A DNA stretch of 64,000 nt from Chloroflexota bacterium (GTDB lineage Bacteria > Chloroflexota > Anaerolineae > UBA1429): contig JAAYAW010000079.1 in the NCBI GenBank assembly GCA_012719135.1, positions 1 to 64,000 of the forward strand, given 5' to 3'. The position numbers and the translations under genes were made by a program. The notes under the pieces are model-generated. The model had not been told where the DNA came from, searched no databases, and saw nothing but the letters and a program-made list of their open reading frames with translations. Positions 24,731 through 36,984 of this stretch are shown piece by piece; the stretch's first letter is position 1; every line of letters begins with the position of its first letter.

Positions 24731-26173
24731 CTAGGACTGCCGGGCCAGCTCTGTCTTGATGATCTCGGCAACTGCCTGTGCGTTTGCCTGCCCGCGAGTC
24801 TGCCGCATCACCTGACCTACGAGGAAACCGAGTACCTGCAGTTTGCCTTCGCGGTACTGCTGTGCGGGGCCAGGGTTCTGATCCAGCACCGATAGCACGA
24901 TCTCGGTGAGCGTGTCTTCATCGCTGATCTGTGCGAGGCCCTTGTTCTTGACGATCTCCTCGGCGCTCCTGCCGCTAGCGAACATCTCATTCAGCACATC
25001 CTTGGCCGTCGTGCCGTTGATCTTGCCGCTCTCGACGAGCGCCAGCAGGCTCGCCAGACCCTCGGGGCGGACAGGACACGCCTGGATGTCGCTGCCGCTC
25101 GCCCCCAGCAAGCGGTACAGATCGCCCAGCACCCAGTTCGCCACCGTCTGCGGGCTCGTCGGTCCCTCGCAGGCCGCGCAGGCTGCCTCAAAGTAGTTGG
25201 CCACCTGAAGATCCTGCGTGAGCAGCGCGGCGTCCGCCTCGCGGATTCCATAGCTCTGCGTAAAGCGCTCCTCTTTCTCATCGGGGAGCTCGGGCAATCG
25301 GCAGCGAATGCCGGCCCGCCACTCCTCGTCGACTTCAATAGGGGGCAAGTCGGGCTCTGGGAAGTACCGGTAGTCCTCTGCTCCCTCCTTGGATCGCTGA
25401 AACAGCGTGCGATGGTTCGTCTCGTCCCAGCCCATCGTCACCTGCTGGACCCGTCCCCCTTGCTCCAGCACCGCGATCTGGCGCTCGATCTCGTATGCGA
25501 TCGCCATACGCACGGATCGGAAGGAGTTGAGGTTCTTGACCTCGACCTTGGTGCCGAGCACTTCGGCGCCTTCAGGGCGAACCGAGATATTCGCCTCGCA
25601 ACGCATCGCGCCGTCCTCCATGTTGCCGGTGCTCACGCCGAGGTATCGCAGTATCTGACGCAGCTTGGATAGATATGCATAGGCATCCTCTGCCGAGTGC
25701 AGATCGGCCTCGGTCACGATCTCCATGAGGGGGACGCCCGACCGGTTAAAGTCTACGAGGCTGACGCCACCCTGGTGCACCAACCTGGCCGTATCCTCCT
25801 CCAGGTGTACTCGTCGGATGCCGATGCGCCGTGCGTCTCCCTCCACCGTGACGTCCAGGTGTCCTGAGGTGCAGAGCGGCAGGTCATACTGAGAGATCTG
25901 ATAGCCCTTTGGGAGATCAGGGTAGTGGTAGTTCTTGCGGTCGAACTTGCTAAAGGACGGGATCGTGCAGTTGAGGGCCATGCCGGTGAGCACCGTCGCC
26001 TCGACCGCCACGCGGTTGATGACGGGCAGCACGCCGGGCATTCCCAGGCAAACCGGGCAGGTGTGTGTGTTCGGGGCGGCAGAGGTCAGCTCGTTTGGGC
26101 ATCCGCAGAACATCTTGGTCTGCGTCAGGATTTGGGCATGGACCTCCATGCCGATGGTGGCAACGTATTCCAT
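24731..26173 (-). CDS. gatB: Aspartyl/glutamyl-tRNA amidotransferase subunit B
   Basis: This 480-residue subunit of the GatCAB complex converts Glu-tRNA(Gln) (and Asp-tRNA(Asn)) to the amide form. It begins [22 protein letters not shown]. Other signatures are [37 protein letters not shown], and [16 protein letters not shown]. The C-terminal YqeY-like tail domain is present ([17 protein letters not shown]-type region). The start at 26173 has a GAGGAG site; a longer frame adds residues MPLRRA without a site. gatA and gatC are not in the window. Confidence 0.95.
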   Translation of the reverse strand: MEYVATIGMEVHAQILTQTKMFCGCPNELTSAAPNTHTCPVCLGMPGVLPVINRVAVEATVLTGMALNCTIPSFSKFDRKNYHYPDLPKGYQISQYDLPLCTSGHLDVTVEGDARRIGIRRVHLEEDTARLVHQGGVSLVDFNRSGVPLMEIVTEADLHSAEDAYAYLSKLRQILRYLGVSTGNMEDGAMRCEANISVRPEGAEVLGTKVEVKNLNSFRSVRMAIAYEIERQIAVLEQGGRVQQVTMGWDETNHRTLFQRSKEGAEDYRYFPEPDLPPIEVDEEWRAGIRCRLPELPDEKEERFTQSYGIREADAALLTQDLQVANYFEAACAACEGPTSPQTVANWVLGDLYRLLGASGSDIQACPVRPEGLASLLALVESGKINGTTAKDVLNEMFASGRSAEEIVKNKGLAQISDEDTLTEIVLSVLDQNPGPAQQYREGKLQVLGFLVGQVMRQTRGQANAQAVAEIIKTELARQS

Positions 26174-26202
26174 GGCTCTCCTCAAGGGCACGTTTGGCCG
26201 GG

Positions 26203-26208
26203 ATTATA
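26203..26208 (-). promoter_or_regulatory. Possible -10 element before gatB
   Basis: A perfect TATAAT on the minus strand lies about 30 nt before the gatB start. The -35 region is weak, so gatB may also be read from gyrB transcripts. Confidence 0.35.
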
Positions 26209-26280
26209 GCCCAGGCGGCTTGATCGACGAAAGCGGGTGAATGCCGGGCGCGCGTTGGCCGGATACTGCCAGCGCAACGG

Positions 26281-28179
26281 CTAGATATCGAGGTTCTCGA
26301 CCTCACGCGCGTGGGTCTGGATGAACTTGCGTCGCGGGGGCACATCGTTACCCATCAACATGTCAAAGACGCGATCCGCTGAGGCGGCATCGTCGATTGT
26401 GACCTGCAGCAATTGCCGAGCGGTCGGGTTCATGGTGGTTTCCCAGAGCTGATCTGCATTCATCTCGCCCAGACCCTTGTACCGCTGAAGCTCGATGTGG
26501 CTGCCGTTCAGTTCCGCAACGCGTGCATCCTTTTCCTCTTCCGAGTAGACGTACTCGGTGGACTTGCCTGAGGTGATGCGATACAAGGGAGGCTGCGCCA
26601 GGAAGAGATGACCGCTGGTGATGAGTTCATCGACGTAGCGGAAGAAGAAGGTCAGAAGGAGCGTGATGATGTGCGCCCCATCAACATCGGCGTCGGTCAT
26701 GACGATGATCTTGCCGTACCGCAGGTTGCTGAGGTCGAACTGGCTGCCTATCCCGCATCCCATGGCCTGGATCAGTGCCTTTATCTCGTTGCTTTCCAGG
26801 GCATGATCCATCCGTTTCTTCTCGACATTCAAGATCTTGCCGCGCAGCGGTAAGATGGCCTGGAACCGGCGATCGCGGCCTTGTTTGGCCGAGCCACCGG
26901 CCGATTCGCCCTCGACGATAAACAGCTCTGTGCGCTCAGGGCTCCGCTCCGAGCAATCAGCCAGTTTTCCCGGGAGGGTGCTGGTCTCCAGCGCGGTCTT
27001 GCGTAGCACGAGCTCGCGCGCCTGCCGCGCAGCGACTCGGGCGCGCCGGGCGGTGGAGGCCTTCTCCATGATGGTACGCGCGGCGGGATCCTTCTCCAGC
27101 CACTTGCCAAAGGCCTCACCAAAGAGACTCGCTACCTGGCCCTGGAGCTCTGCATTCCCCAGTTTTGCCTTTGTCTGGCTTTCGAACTGAGGATCGGCCA
27201 ACTTGACGCTCACGATGGCCGTCAGGCCCTCGCGGACATCCTCACCGGAAAAGTTGCCCTCGTTCTCCTTGATGATTCCTGCGTTTCGCGCGTACTCGTT
27301 GAGCGATCGGGTGAGGGCACTGCGGAAACCCGTGAGATGGGTTCCACCGTCGACGGTGTTGATGTTGTTGGCGAAGGAAAACACGGACTCTGCGTATCCA
27401 TCCGTGTACTGCAAGGCCACCTCAATGTGCGTGCCATCCACGTCGCCCTCAACGTAAAAGGCCTCATGCAGGCGCTTGCGGTTGCGGTTCAGGAGATGGA
27501 GGAAGGCCTTGAGGCCCCCCTCAAAGTGATAGGTCGCCTCCCGGCCGTCGCGCTCATCTCGACATTGGAGCGTGAGCCCGCGGGTGAGAAAAGCCATCTC
27601 TCGGAACCGCTGGGTCAGCGTGCGGAAGCGATAGTCCAGGCTATGCATGATCTCGGTATCCGGCAGAAAGCGCGTGCGCGTCCCCCGGCCTTCCGCCTTA
27701 CCCAGATCCATGACCTCGGTTACCGGACGCCCTCGCTCGTATCTTTGCGAGTAGCGGTGGCCCTCGTACTGGACCTCCACTTCAAGCCAGGCTGATAGCG
27801 CATTGACCGCGGACACTCCGACCCCGTGAAGGCCGCTCGCCACTTTGTAGCCACCACCGCCGAACTTGCCGCCCGCATGGAGAACCGTATGGACCACCTC
27901 CAGCGTGTTCTTGCCTGTTGTGCGCTCGATGCCGACGGGAATGCCCCGCCCGTTGTCCTGGACCGATACGGAGCCATCCTCATGGATGGCGACCTCAATG
28001 CGGTCACAGTAGCCCGCCAGGGCTTCGTCGATCGAGTTGTCCACGACCTCAAACACGAGATGGTGCAGCCCACGTTGGTCGGTGCTGCCGATGTACATGC
28101 CCGGCCGGCGGCGCACGGCCTCCAGGCCTTCCAGGACCTGGATATCCTCGGCGGAGTAGTGGTTTGGTCGCTCGGTCAT
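26281..28179 (-). CDS. gyrB: DNA gyrase subunit B
   Basis: This type II topoisomerase ATPase subunit is 632 residues from the chosen start and introduces negative supercoils with GyrA. The GHKL ATPase region has [27 protein letters not shown] and GRGIPVGI. The transducer has the QTKAKLGN lysine loop. The TOPRIM domain carries [15 protein letters not shown] near residue 421 and DADVDGAHI near 493. The C-terminus has [10 protein letters not shown]. Two starts are possible, ATG 28179 ([14 protein letters not shown]) and ATG 28203, and neither has a strong site. The upstream membrane-protein gene ends 15-39 nt before. Confidence 0.95.
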   Translation of the reverse strand: MTERPNHYSAEDIQVLEGLEAVRRRPGMYIGSTDQRGLHHLVFEVVDNSIDEALAGYCDRIEVAIHEDGSVSVQDNGRGIPVGIERTTGKNTLEVVHTVLHAGGKFGGGGYKVASGLHGVGVSAVNALSAWLEVEVQYEGHRYSQRYERGRPVTEVMDLGKAEGRGTRTRFLPDTEIMHSLDYRFRTLTQRFREMAFLTRGLTLQCRDERDGREATYHFEGGLKAFLHLLNRNRKRLHEAFYVEGDVDGTHIEVALQYTDGYAESVFSFANNINTVDGGTHLTGFRSALTRSLNEYARNAGIIKENEGNFSGEDVREGLTAIVSVKLADPQFESQTKAKLGNAELQGQVASLFGEAFGKWLEKDPAARTIMEKASTARRARVAARQARELVLRKTALETSTLPGKLADCSERSPERTELFIVEGESAGGSAKQGRDRRFQAILPLRGKILNVEKKRMDHALESNEIKALIQAMGCGIGSQFDLSNLRYGKIIVMTDADVDGAHIITLLLTFFFRYVDELITSGHLFLAQPPLYRITSGKSTEYVYSEEEKDARVAELNGSHIELQRYKGLGEMNADQLWETTMNPTARQLLQVTIDDAASADRVFDMLMGNDVPPRRKFIQTHAREVENLDI

Positions 28180-28217
28180 ATCAGATTCGCCCCCGGATTC
28201 CATGGCGTCGACAAAGC

Positions 28218-29135
28218 TCAGGTCTTGCCCTGCGCCATGATCAGGCTGCGGAGTGCAGCAGAACGGTCACGATAAAAGTAAAAGAGCGCCGCCGTGAGGC
28301 CCGTACCGACGAACGCGCTGGCCAAAATCGCTACGAAGGTGACAGCCGAACCCGAGCCGATCGCGCGATACCAGATCAACGACAGGCCGGTATCCAGCAG
28401 GTTTACCAGAACCAGCAGCCCCAAGGTCGGCCAGAGACTGCTGCGCACCACGAGCAGACTGCTGAGGACCGCATTCAGAGGCTTGTGCCCCGCCAGCGTG
28501 ACGGCTTGCGGAAAGAAGGACGCATACAGGAGCGCCCACCCGAGTGCCAGGAGGGCAAAGACGGCGAATATGCCCACGAGTGAACTGGCCAACACGGCCG
28601 AGACAAAGGCGCACCCGATCACGAGCGAAATCAGAGCCAGGCTGGCCCACGACCTGAACAGAACGCGTACAAACGGCGCCAGCGCGATGGGCTCGTCACG
28701 GATGCTCTGGGCGATCAGCAGGAGATAAGCGGTGCCGATCAAGATACCAAGAGCCACGAGTGCGAGCGAGGCAAACGCCATCTGCCAGAGCTGAGATAGC
28801 TCGATGATGCGATCGCCGACCTCGATCGGTAACGCTGCCGAGATAGCTGAGATGCCCAGCCGGCTGGAAGCGATCAGGCCGATCAGGTTCGTTCGAGCCG
28901 TCGTCTCCTCCAGCGTCTGTACCAGCGCCGTCACCGCGTCCGGATCGGCGCCACCGGTGCTCGCCAGGGCACCAGCCATACCATTTAGCCAGCCGATGAG
29001 CTGGCTCACAATCGGCGAGATCGAGAGCTTGGGGGCGCGCCACACGCTGAGGTCAACCAGTACCGGGAGAAGAGCCAGCCAGGGCCGGCGAAAGACCAGG
29101 CGGAAGCCTTCACTCAGTGTGTCGATAACACCCAT
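28218..29135 (-). CDS. Multi-span membrane protein of unknown function
   Basis: This is a 305-residue protein with about six hydrophobic segments. A juxtamembrane start ([19 protein letters not shown]) precedes the first helix, and there is a paired loop region rich in Ala and Thr. The layout (short N-terminal amphipathic segment, six helices, basic C-terminal tail) resembles putative membrane proteins found near gyrB or in DUF7544-like families, but no conserved functional motif is visible. A GAGGAGG site precedes the ATG. It is the first gene of an apparent operon with gyrB. I do not assign a function. Confidence 0.65.
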   Translation of the reverse strand: MGVIDTLSEGFRLVFRRPWLALLPVLVDLSVWRAPKLSISPIVSQLIGWLNGMAGALASTGGADPDAVTALVQTLEETTARTNLIGLIASSRLGISAISAALPIEVGDRIIELSQLWQMAFASLALVALGILIGTAYLLLIAQSIRDEPIALAPFVRVLFRSWASLALISLVIGCAFVSAVLASSLVGIFAVFALLALGWALLYASFFPQAVTLAGHKPLNAVLSSLLVVRSSLWPTLGLLVLVNLLDTGLSLIWYRAIGSGSAVTFVAILASAFVGTGLTAALFYFYRDRSAALRSLIMAQGKT

Positions 29136-29153
29136 CCACCAACCTCCTCAGGG

Positions 29154-29182
29154 ATTCTACCATATTCCCACACGTGCGTGAA
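29154..29182 (-). promoter_or_regulatory. Predicted promoter of the membrane-protein/gyrB operon
   Basis: The minus strand has TTCACG (4 of 6), a 17-nt spacer and TAGAAT (5 of 6), ending about 18 nt before the first start codon. Confidence 0.55.
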
Positions 29183-29244
29183 ACGCCACGGGCCACCGCG
29201 GGAAGAGAAGAGGGTTCTCGCTCAGGAGGCGGGTAGAGGGGGAA

Positions 29245-29288
29245 CGCAAAAACCAGGGCGCCATTGGCTTGTGGTGCCGGCGCCCTGG
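29245..29288 (-). terminator. Intrinsic terminator after murA
   Basis: On the minus strand a 10-bp GC-rich stem (CCAGGGCGCC and its complement) with an approximately 16-nt loop is followed directly by TTTTT. It lies 19 nt after the murA stop. This is the clearest stem plus T-tract terminator in the window. Confidence 0.85.
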
Positions 29289-29306
29289 CGTCGTGACTTG
29301 TCCGGA

Positions 29307-30644
29307 CTATCGGGCTCCAACCGCAAAAGGAACCATTCCCCACTCGATGGGATCGCGGCCGTCCTCGAAGGGGCAATCATGTCTGGCTTCTTCGTTCTGT
29401 TTGACTCGCGCACCCAGTGCGGCAAGCTTGGCGCAGATATCCTCATAGCCCCGGTCGATAAAGCCTACGTTGGAGATCGTCGTGTTCCCCTCGGCGGCAA
29501 GAGCCGCGAGGATCATCGCAGCGCCCGAGCGTATGTCGAGGGCGCAGACCTCGGCGCCTTGTAGGGCGGTTGGTCCGTGGACCATGGCGGTGCGGCCCGA
29601 TCCCGAGACGTCTATGCGCGCACCCATGCGCGCGAGTTCGCTCACATACTGCAGGCGGCCCTCGAACATGGTCTCATGGATCGAGCTGTTACCCTGCGCC
29701 TGAGTCATGACGGCCGTGAACGGCGCCTGGAGATCGGTCGGAAAGCCCGGGTAGGGGTAAGTCTGAATATCGGCGGGCATGAGCTTTTCAGGCCCTGTGA
29801 TCTCATACACGTCGCCCTCGTTACGTACCGTAGCTCCGGCATAGCGAAGCTTGTCTGTGAGAGCCCCCATCCAGCGCCCGACGCGGCCGTCCATCGCCAC
29901 ACGTCCACCCGTTATCGCCGCTGCGAGGGCAAAGGTGCCTGCTTCCATCCGGTCCGGCATGATACGATACACCGCGCCGTGGAGTCGCCCGGCGCCATCG
30001 ACCCGGATGGTGTTTGTCCCGGCCCCATGGATACGCGCACCCATGGCGCAGAGAAAGCTCGCCAGATCCGTGATCTCTGGCTCGATCGACGCGTTTTCGA
30101 TGAGCGTGGTGCCTTCGGCGAGACAGGCCGCCATCAGGAGGTTCTCGGTACCTGTGTGGCTTGGGTAATCGAGATACAGCTTGTGCCCCTGAAGGCGCGG
30201 GCTTGAGATTATATAGTCCGATTCATCGGTTTGGACGTCGGCGCCCATGGTCTCAAAGCCCTTGAGATCGACGCTGACGGGACGGCTGCCGATGGCGCAG
30301 CCTCCGGGGTGGGGTGCCCGAGCGTGGCCAAAGCGCGCGAGCAGGGGGCCGACGATCAGAAAGCTGGCCCTCATCTGTTGGGCGAGGTCACGAGGTAGCA
30401 CTGAGCGGGAGATGCGCGTGGCCTTGATGCGGAGCACATTGGGACCTTCGAAGCGAGCGGCCACGCCCAGGCTGTGAAGGACCTTGACCAGCGTGCGGAT
30501 ATCTTCGATGTACGGAACGTTTTCCAGCAGGATCTCGTCTGCCGTCAAGAGGCTCGCCGCGATTATCGGGAGGGCCGCGTTCTTTGCTCCTCCGATCGTC
30601 ACCTCTCCACGGAGCGGTCTCTGGCCTTCAATTAGTATGGGCAT
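29307..30644 (-). CDS. murA: UDP-N-acetylglucosamine 1-carboxyvinyltransferase
   Basis: This 445-residue enzyme performs the first committed step of peptidoglycan synthesis by transferring enolpyruvate from PEP to UDP-GlcNAc. It starts MPILIEGQRPLRGEVTIGGAKNAALP-like, with the Lys-Asn pair of the active site. The catalytic Cys is at about residue 116 in HPGGCAIGSRP. This is the fosfomycin-sensitive form. The later motif YPGFPTDLQAPF and the DIRSGAAMILAAL element are conserved. The ATG at 30644 gives the usual family length; longer frames read into the ATP synthase operon. A TATAAT (30679-30684, minus) suggests a separate promoter as well. Confidence 0.93.
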   Translation of the reverse strand: MPILIEGQRPLRGEVTIGGAKNAALPIIAASLLTADEILLENVPYIEDIRTLVKVLHSLGVAARFEGPNVLRIKATRISRSVLPRDLAQQMRASFLIVGPLLARFGHARAPHPGGCAIGSRPVSVDLKGFETMGADVQTDESDYIISSPRLQGHKLYLDYPSHTGTENLLMAACLAEGTTLIENASIEPEITDLASFLCAMGARIHGAGTNTIRVDGAGRLHGAVYRIMPDRMEAGTFALAAAITGGRVAMDGRVGRWMGALTDKLRYAGATVRNEGDVYEITGPEKLMPADIQTYPYPGFPTDLQAPFTAVMTQAQGNSSIHETMFEGRLQYVSELARMGARIDVSGSGRTAMVHGPTALQGAEVCALDIRSGAAMILAALAAEGNTTISNVGFIDRGYEDICAKLAALGARVKQNEEARHDCPFEDGRDPIEWGMVPFAVGAR

Positions 30645-30678
30645 CGCATCATCCCCATCGATGCTGTGAGCTAACGCT

Positions 30679-30684
30679 ATTATA
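30679..30684 (-). promoter_or_regulatory. Possible -10 element before murA
   Basis: A perfect TATAAT on the minus strand lies in the 46-nt gap between atpC and murA. No good -35 is present within the atpC end. Confidence 0.35.
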
Positions 30685-30690
30685 GTGCAT

Positions 30691-31143
30691 TCAGGATCCT
30701 CTTTGTAGTGCCTTGCGTGCCACGGCAATGCGCGCCCGGGAGCGCCGCAATGCCAGATCGTGCGCTGCCTGCAACTCTGCGCGGATCTCGTGTCGTTTTG
30801 CCAAAAGCCTTGCCCGTTCGAGGTCGTCTTCGGCGCGCCGCAGGTCGATTTCCTCTGCTCGTTCGGCCGTGTCTGCCAGGACGGTAACGGCGTCGTCCAC
30901 GACCTCTACGAACCCTCCGCCCACAGCCCAAGTATCCGTGCCCTGCTGATGCACAATATCGAGTTCGCCGGGCTGCAACAAAGCCAGTAACGGAGCATGG
31001 TGCGGGCGTATCGTGACCGTTCCCTGTACCGCAGGTGCCGTGAGCGCCACGGCAGGTCCATGATACAGCATCCTGTCTCCCGTGACCACTGTGACATCCA
31101 GGCGTGCCTCGGTGCCCGGTGCCGGCTTGGCTCCATCCGCCAT
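30691..31143 (-). CDS. atpC: F-type ATP synthase epsilon subunit
   Basis: This 150-residue central-stalk subunit has the N-terminal beta-sandwich pattern LDVTVVTGDRMLYHGPAVALTAP, then IRPHHAPLLALLQPGEL, and the WAVGGGFVEVVDDAVTVLADTAE segment. A C-terminal pair of helices (about residues 95-150, rich in Arg, Glu and Ala) is the regulatory arm that can inhibit ATP hydrolysis. The N-terminus is longer than usual by about 15 residues. It is the last atp gene, 1 nt after atpD. Confidence 0.92.
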   Translation of the reverse strand: MADGAKPAPGTEARLDVTVVTGDRMLYHGPAVALTAPAVQGTVTIRPHHAPLLALLQPGELDIVHQQGTDTWAVGGGFVEVVDDAVTVLADTAERAEEIDLRRAEDDLERARLLAKRHEIRAELQAAHDLALRRSRARIAVARKALQRGS

Positions 31144-31144
31144 A

Positions 31145-33411
<2,267 letters not shown>

Positions 33412-33414
33412 ACG

Positions 33415-34953
33415 CTAGCCTCGATTGGCCCAGACGGTGCGGAAGAACTCGCGCAGCGATAGATCCAGCACCTCTTGAACCCGATCCGTCATCCGGCGCT
33501 CAAAGGAGACAGCGTTTCTGACGCTTTGGCGCTCGCGCCCCAGGTACTGGAGGAAGAGAGATTCGAACTCGGAGACCTCGTCGATGGCTATCTGATCCAG
33601 ATAGCCGTGGGTGGCCGCATAGTAGAGCACCACCTGATCCTGAGGAGCGACATAGCTGTGCTGACTCTGCTTCAACATCTCTACAAGGCGAGCACCACGT
33701 CCCAGCGAGGCTTGCGTGGCGGCGTCGAGGTCAGTTCCGAACTGGGAGAAGGCTTGGAGCTCGCGGTACTGGGCCATGTCCAGCCGCATCTGTCCGGCAA
33801 CCTGGCGCATCGAGGCGCTCTGAGCGGAGCCTCCTACACGCGATACCGATAGCCCGGCGTTGAGCGCAGGCCTGATACCGCTATGGAATAGCTCGGTCTC
33901 AAGATAGATCTGGCCGTCCGTAATTGAGATGATGTTGGTAGGGATGTAGGCTGCAAGGTCACCCAGCTGCGTCTCCACGATGGGCAGAGCCGTCATGGAG
34001 CCCCCTCCGCGGCTCTCATCGAGGCGCCCCGCACGCTCAAGTAGACGGGCATGGAGGTAGAACACGTCGCCAGGGTAGGCCTCACGTCCGGGAGGGCGGC
34101 GGAGCAGCAGCGACAACTGCCGATAGGCCCAGGCATGCTTGGTGAGATCGTCAAAGACGATCAGCGCATCCCGGCCGGCAAGCATAAACTCCTCGGCCAT
34201 GGCGCAGCCGGCGTACGGGGCGAGATACTGAAGCGCAGCGGGCGCGCTGGCTTCCGCGGCCACCACGACAGTGTGCTCCAAGGCTCCTGCCCGATCCAGC
34301 GCCTGGACGACCTGGGCCACGTTCGAGAGCTTTTGTCCGATGGCCACGTACACACACAGTACGTCGTTTGGCTGCTGGTTAAGAATCGCGTCCACCGCCA
34401 TGGTCGTCTTGCCAGTCTGGCGGTCACCGATGATCAGTTGCCGCTGCCCCCGTCCGATGGGCACCAGCGCGTCCACGGCCTTGATACCAGTGATGAGGGG
34501 GCTGTCGACGGGAGCGCGCTCGATGATCCCCGGCGCCGGATGCTCAACCGGTCGCACCCTGGCGGTGCTGATCGGACCCTTTCCATCCACGGGGCGGCCG
34601 AGGGCGTCCACCACGCGGCCGAGCATCTGCTCTCCGACGGGGACGGAGGCCACGTATCCCAGCGCCTGGACGTTGCCCCCGCGCACGATCCCCTCGTTGG
34701 GGCCCATGATGATGGCACCGACGGCGTCCGCCGTCAGGTTCAACGCCATGCCGAGGGTGCCGTTATCAAAGTGGAGCACCTCTCCGACCATCACCTGCCT
34801 CAGCCCCGATACATGCACGATGCTTTCGCCGACATCGACGACGGTGCCCATGGAGACGGGCTCCGGCGTGTAGCTAAAGCGCTCTATCTCTTCGCGCAGC
34901 CCGGATAGGGCCTGTCGCAAGTCTTCGCGGTTCATCTGTTGGGCGTCGCTCAT
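33415..34953 (-). CDS. atpA: F-type ATP synthase alpha subunit
   Basis: This 512-residue regulatory nucleotide-binding subunit has GRGQRQLIIGDRQTGKTTMA (P-loop near residue 174), VYVAIGQKLSNVAQVVQ and DDLTKHAWAYRQLSLLLRRPPGREAYPGDVFY. The arginine-finger region around SITDGQIYLETELF is intact. The start ATG 34953 (MSDAQQMNREDL) overlaps the end of atpH (ATGA-type) and has a GGAA site. A longer frame from 35001 lacks a site. The N-terminal segment before the beta-barrel is present, although the delta partner that normally binds it is truncated. Confidence 0.94.
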   Translation of the reverse strand: MSDAQQMNREDLRQALSGLREEIERFSYTPEPVSMGTVVDVGESIVHVSGLRQVMVGEVLHFDNGTLGMALNLTADAVGAIIMGPNEGIVRGGNVQALGYVASVPVGEQMLGRVVDALGRPVDGKGPISTARVRPVEHPAPGIIERAPVDSPLITGIKAVDALVPIGRGQRQLIIGDRQTGKTTMAVDAILNQQPNDVLCVYVAIGQKLSNVAQVVQALDRAGALEHTVVVAAEASAPAALQYLAPYAGCAMAEEFMLAGRDALIVFDDLTKHAWAYRQLSLLLRRPPGREAYPGDVFYLHARLLERAGRLDESRGGGSMTALPIVETQLGDLAAYIPTNIISITDGQIYLETELFHSGIRPALNAGLSVSRVGGSAQSASMRQVAGQMRLDMAQYRELQAFSQFGTDLDAATQASLGRGARLVEMLKQSQHSYVAPQDQVVLYYAATHGYLDQIAIDEVSEFESLFLQYLGRERQSVRNAVSFERRMTDRVQEVLDLSLREFFRTVWANRG

Positions 34954-35315
34954 GCTGGGTTCCTGTTCGTGGCAGGACCCGCACCTTCGGGGATTCTGCA
35001 ATTGGCGCAGAGGCGTTCGTGTAGTGCATCCAGCCTGGCCCGGACGCTCCCATCGATTACGAGGTCATCCATACGGATCCATACACCGCCGAGGATCGTC
35101 GCATCCAGGTTCACGTCCAGATCCACGGGGCGCCCGACGATCCGCTCCAGGTAGGTCTGCAGAGCGACGCGCTCCGCAGGAGATAGCGGTACAACGACGC
35201 GAACTTGAGCGCGCTGAAGTTCGGGGTCCTGGGGAGGTCCCTGTGGTTCAGCAGTGATCTCGTCCTGTGGCGTTCTGCGCAACGGGAAGCCTGGCTGTCG
35301 TTGCATCTCGGTCAT
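34950..35315 (-). CDS. atpH: F-type ATP synthase delta subunit, C-terminal domain only
   Basis: This 121-residue protein sits at the atpH position between atpF and atpA. It carries only the C-terminal half of delta/OSCP: VVVPLSPAERVALQTYLERI, then VDLDVNLDATILGGVWIRMDD and DGSVRARLDALHERL. The N-terminal six-helix domain that binds the alpha subunits, about 105 residues in typical delta, is missing. It is replaced by a Pro/Gln/Glu-rich stretch of about 35 residues. No stop, frameshift or lost coding sequence is visible next to it, since atpF overlaps its start. The assignment rests on context and the C-terminal signature. Confidence 0.8.
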   Translation of the reverse strand: MTEMQRQPGFPLRRTPQDEITAEPQGPPQDPELQRAQVRVVVPLSPAERVALQTYLERIVGRPVDLDVNLDATILGGVWIRMDDLVIDGSVRARLDALHERLCANCRIPEGAGPATNRNPA

Positions 35316-35803
35316 GCCGTCTTGACCTGCTCCAGGAAGTCCTGAATGAGTCGATGGTGTTTGCTCTCATCGAGCTCTTGCCCGATCACACGGGAGGCTG
35401 CGGCTATGGAGAGATCCACGATCTCCTGTCTCAACGCCACCTCTCCGAGCTCAAGCTCGCGCTGCGCCTGAGCCTGGGCGCGCGCGATGATCTGCTGGGC
35501 CTCATCTCGTGCGGCGGCGAGTATCTCCTGCCTCTGTTGCTCTGCAGAACGGGAGCCCTGCTCAACGATCTCGTGTGCTTCCTGGTGGGCGCGCTCGATC
35601 TCGCTGGCGTAGCGCTCCTGCATCTGTTGCAGCAGCAGATCAGCCTCCTTGGCCTTGGCCATGCTTTCCTGTACGCGCTTCGCTCTCGCATCCAGAGCCG
35701 CGAGCAATGGCTTGTGAAGCAGCCGGTACAGGATGAAGGCCATCAACGCAAAGTTGATCGCCTGAGATAGCAGCAGACGGGGATCGATTCCTAGTTGTCC
35801 CAC
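35312..35803 (-). CDS. atpF: F-type ATP synthase b subunit
   Basis: This 163-residue peripheral-stalk subunit has one N-terminal membrane helix (LLLSQAINFALMAFILYRLL). It is followed by a long charged helix with the typical KPLLAALDARAKRVQESMAKAKEA-type pattern, rich in Ala, Glu, Gln and Arg, ending near HHRLIQDFLEQVKTA. It connects the membrane a subunit to delta and the F1 head. The gene overlaps atpH by 4 nt. Confidence 0.9.
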   Translation of the reverse strand: MGQLGIDPRLLLSQAINFALMAFILYRLLHKPLLAALDARAKRVQESMAKAKEADLLLQQMQERYASEIERAHQEAHEIVEQGSRSAEQQRQEILAAARDEAQQIIARAQAQAQRELELGEVALRQEIVDLSIAAASRVIGQELDESKHHRLIQDFLEQVKTA

Positions 35804-35832
35804 ACCGAGTTCCTTTCGGAGATGCTGCTCAC

Positions 35833-36057
35833 CTAGGACACGAACTTGACGGCGAGCGCAACCACCAGGGCATAGATGGCAATCGCCTCGGTAAAGGCCA
35901 AGGAGATGATCAAGTTGGTGCTCACGGCGCGCTCCGCTTCCGGATTGCGGCCCAGGGCCTCCATGGCTGCCGAGGCCAGCTTTCCGATGGCCATGGCAGG
36001 GCCCAGGCTACCGAGGGCGATCGTGAGTCCAGCGACCAGATCGGGGGTGATTTCCAT
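35833..36057 (-). CDS. atpE: F-type ATP synthase c subunit (proton type)
   Basis: This 74-residue hairpin proteolipid forms the rotor ring. Helix 1 includes GLTIALGSLGPAMAIG, the polar loop is RNPEAE, and helix 2 carries the ion-binding Glu57 in AFTEAIAIYALVVAL. The Glu is followed by Ala, and no Gln, Ser or Thr stands at the sodium-ligand positions. That favours proton coupling, in contrast to the c subunit of the second operon. Confidence 0.92.
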   Translation of the reverse strand: MEITPDLVAGLTIALGSLGPAMAIGKLASAAMEALGRNPEAERAVSTNLIISLAFTEAIAIYALVVALAVKFVS

Positions 36058-36102
36058 AGAGGTCTCCTTGCTGTGGTGTCTTCGGTCGAGAGCCGGGTCG
36101 CG

Positions 36103-36984
36103 TCAGCCGTGCGCAGCAGCGGCGCGTACCGCGAATGCCGTGCTCAGAATGGTGAAAATGAACGCCTGGACGAATCCTGACATGATCTCCAGTCCGATAA
36201 AGGGGAGCGAGATCAGGTAGGGTAGGATAAAGGCCATTACGAGGAGCAAGACCTCCCCACCGAACATATTGCCGAACAGGCGGAACGAGAACGATATCAC
36301 CTTGGTGAGCTCTTCAAACACTTCCAGGATGCCCACAAAGAACTCGAGTACGCCATTCAGCAGCAAACTGGGCTGCACCTTGCCCTTTACCAGACGCTTG
36401 AAGAACTCGATGAATGATCCCAGACGGACGAAACGCCCGAGGTAGGGAACGAGACCTTGTTTGGATATGCCAAAGCCCTGGGCCGAGAGCACCGAGAGCA
36501 ACGCCAACGCCACGGTCGTATTCAGATCAGCATTGGCGCCCCGGAACAGGGGGACAAAAACGCGCGACGTCTCCTCTCCGCGCCAGAGGCCGATGCTGCC
36601 AAAACCGGGGAAAAGAGAGAACCAGTTTGTCGTGAGGATGACGATAAAGAACGAGGCGGCGATGGGATAGTAGCGGCGCGCCTCGGGACCCGCGAAGCGA
36701 ACCATATAGTCCAGAAGACCTTCGTAGATCGTCTGTACGATGTTCTGCGTCGACCGTGGGGAGGGGCACTCCACCAGGCGCCGGGAAACTCGCCATGAGA
36801 GTAGCGTGAGCCCCAGCATCACAACCCACGTCGTCAAGATCGAGTTCGTGATGACGAGGGGGCCGACGCGGAACAACTCTTCGGCGCCGATCTCGATGGT
36901 CAGCTCGCTAAGCCGCAGGGGGGCGTAAAGGTTGGCCCCGATCACGGCAACGACAAACAGGCCGATGATGACCTTCTTAATCAA
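36103..36984 (-). CDS. atpB: F-type ATP synthase a subunit
   Basis: This 293-residue membrane stator subunit has about six hydrophobic segments. The essential Arg lies in FSFRLFGNMFGGEVLLLVMAF, and downstream GLEIMSGFVQAFIFTILSTAF is the conserved last helix with Gln. It supplies the two half-channels that lead ions to the c ring. The start overlaps the end of the upstream atpI-like gene by 4 nt (ATGA). Confidence 0.92.
   Translation of the reverse strand: MIKKVIIGLFVVAVIGANLYAPLRLSELTIEIGAEELFRVGPLVITNSILTTWVVMLGLTLLSWRVSRRLVECPSPRSTQNIVQTIYEGLLDYMVRFAGPEARRYYPIAASFFIVILTTNWFSLFPGFGSIGLWRGEETSRVFVPLFRGANADLNTTVALALLSVLSAQGFGISKQGLVPYLGRFVRLGSFIEFFKRLVKGKVQPSLLLNGVLEFFVGILEVFEELTKVISFSFRLFGNMFGGEVLLLVMAFILPYLISLPFIGLEIMSGFVQAFIFTILSTAFAVRAAAAHG

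Noticed and set aside
34051-34908. 285-residue plus-strand frame opposite atpA
   Set aside because: It lies wholly inside the conserved alpha subunit gene on the other strand. It is a shadow of that coding frame.
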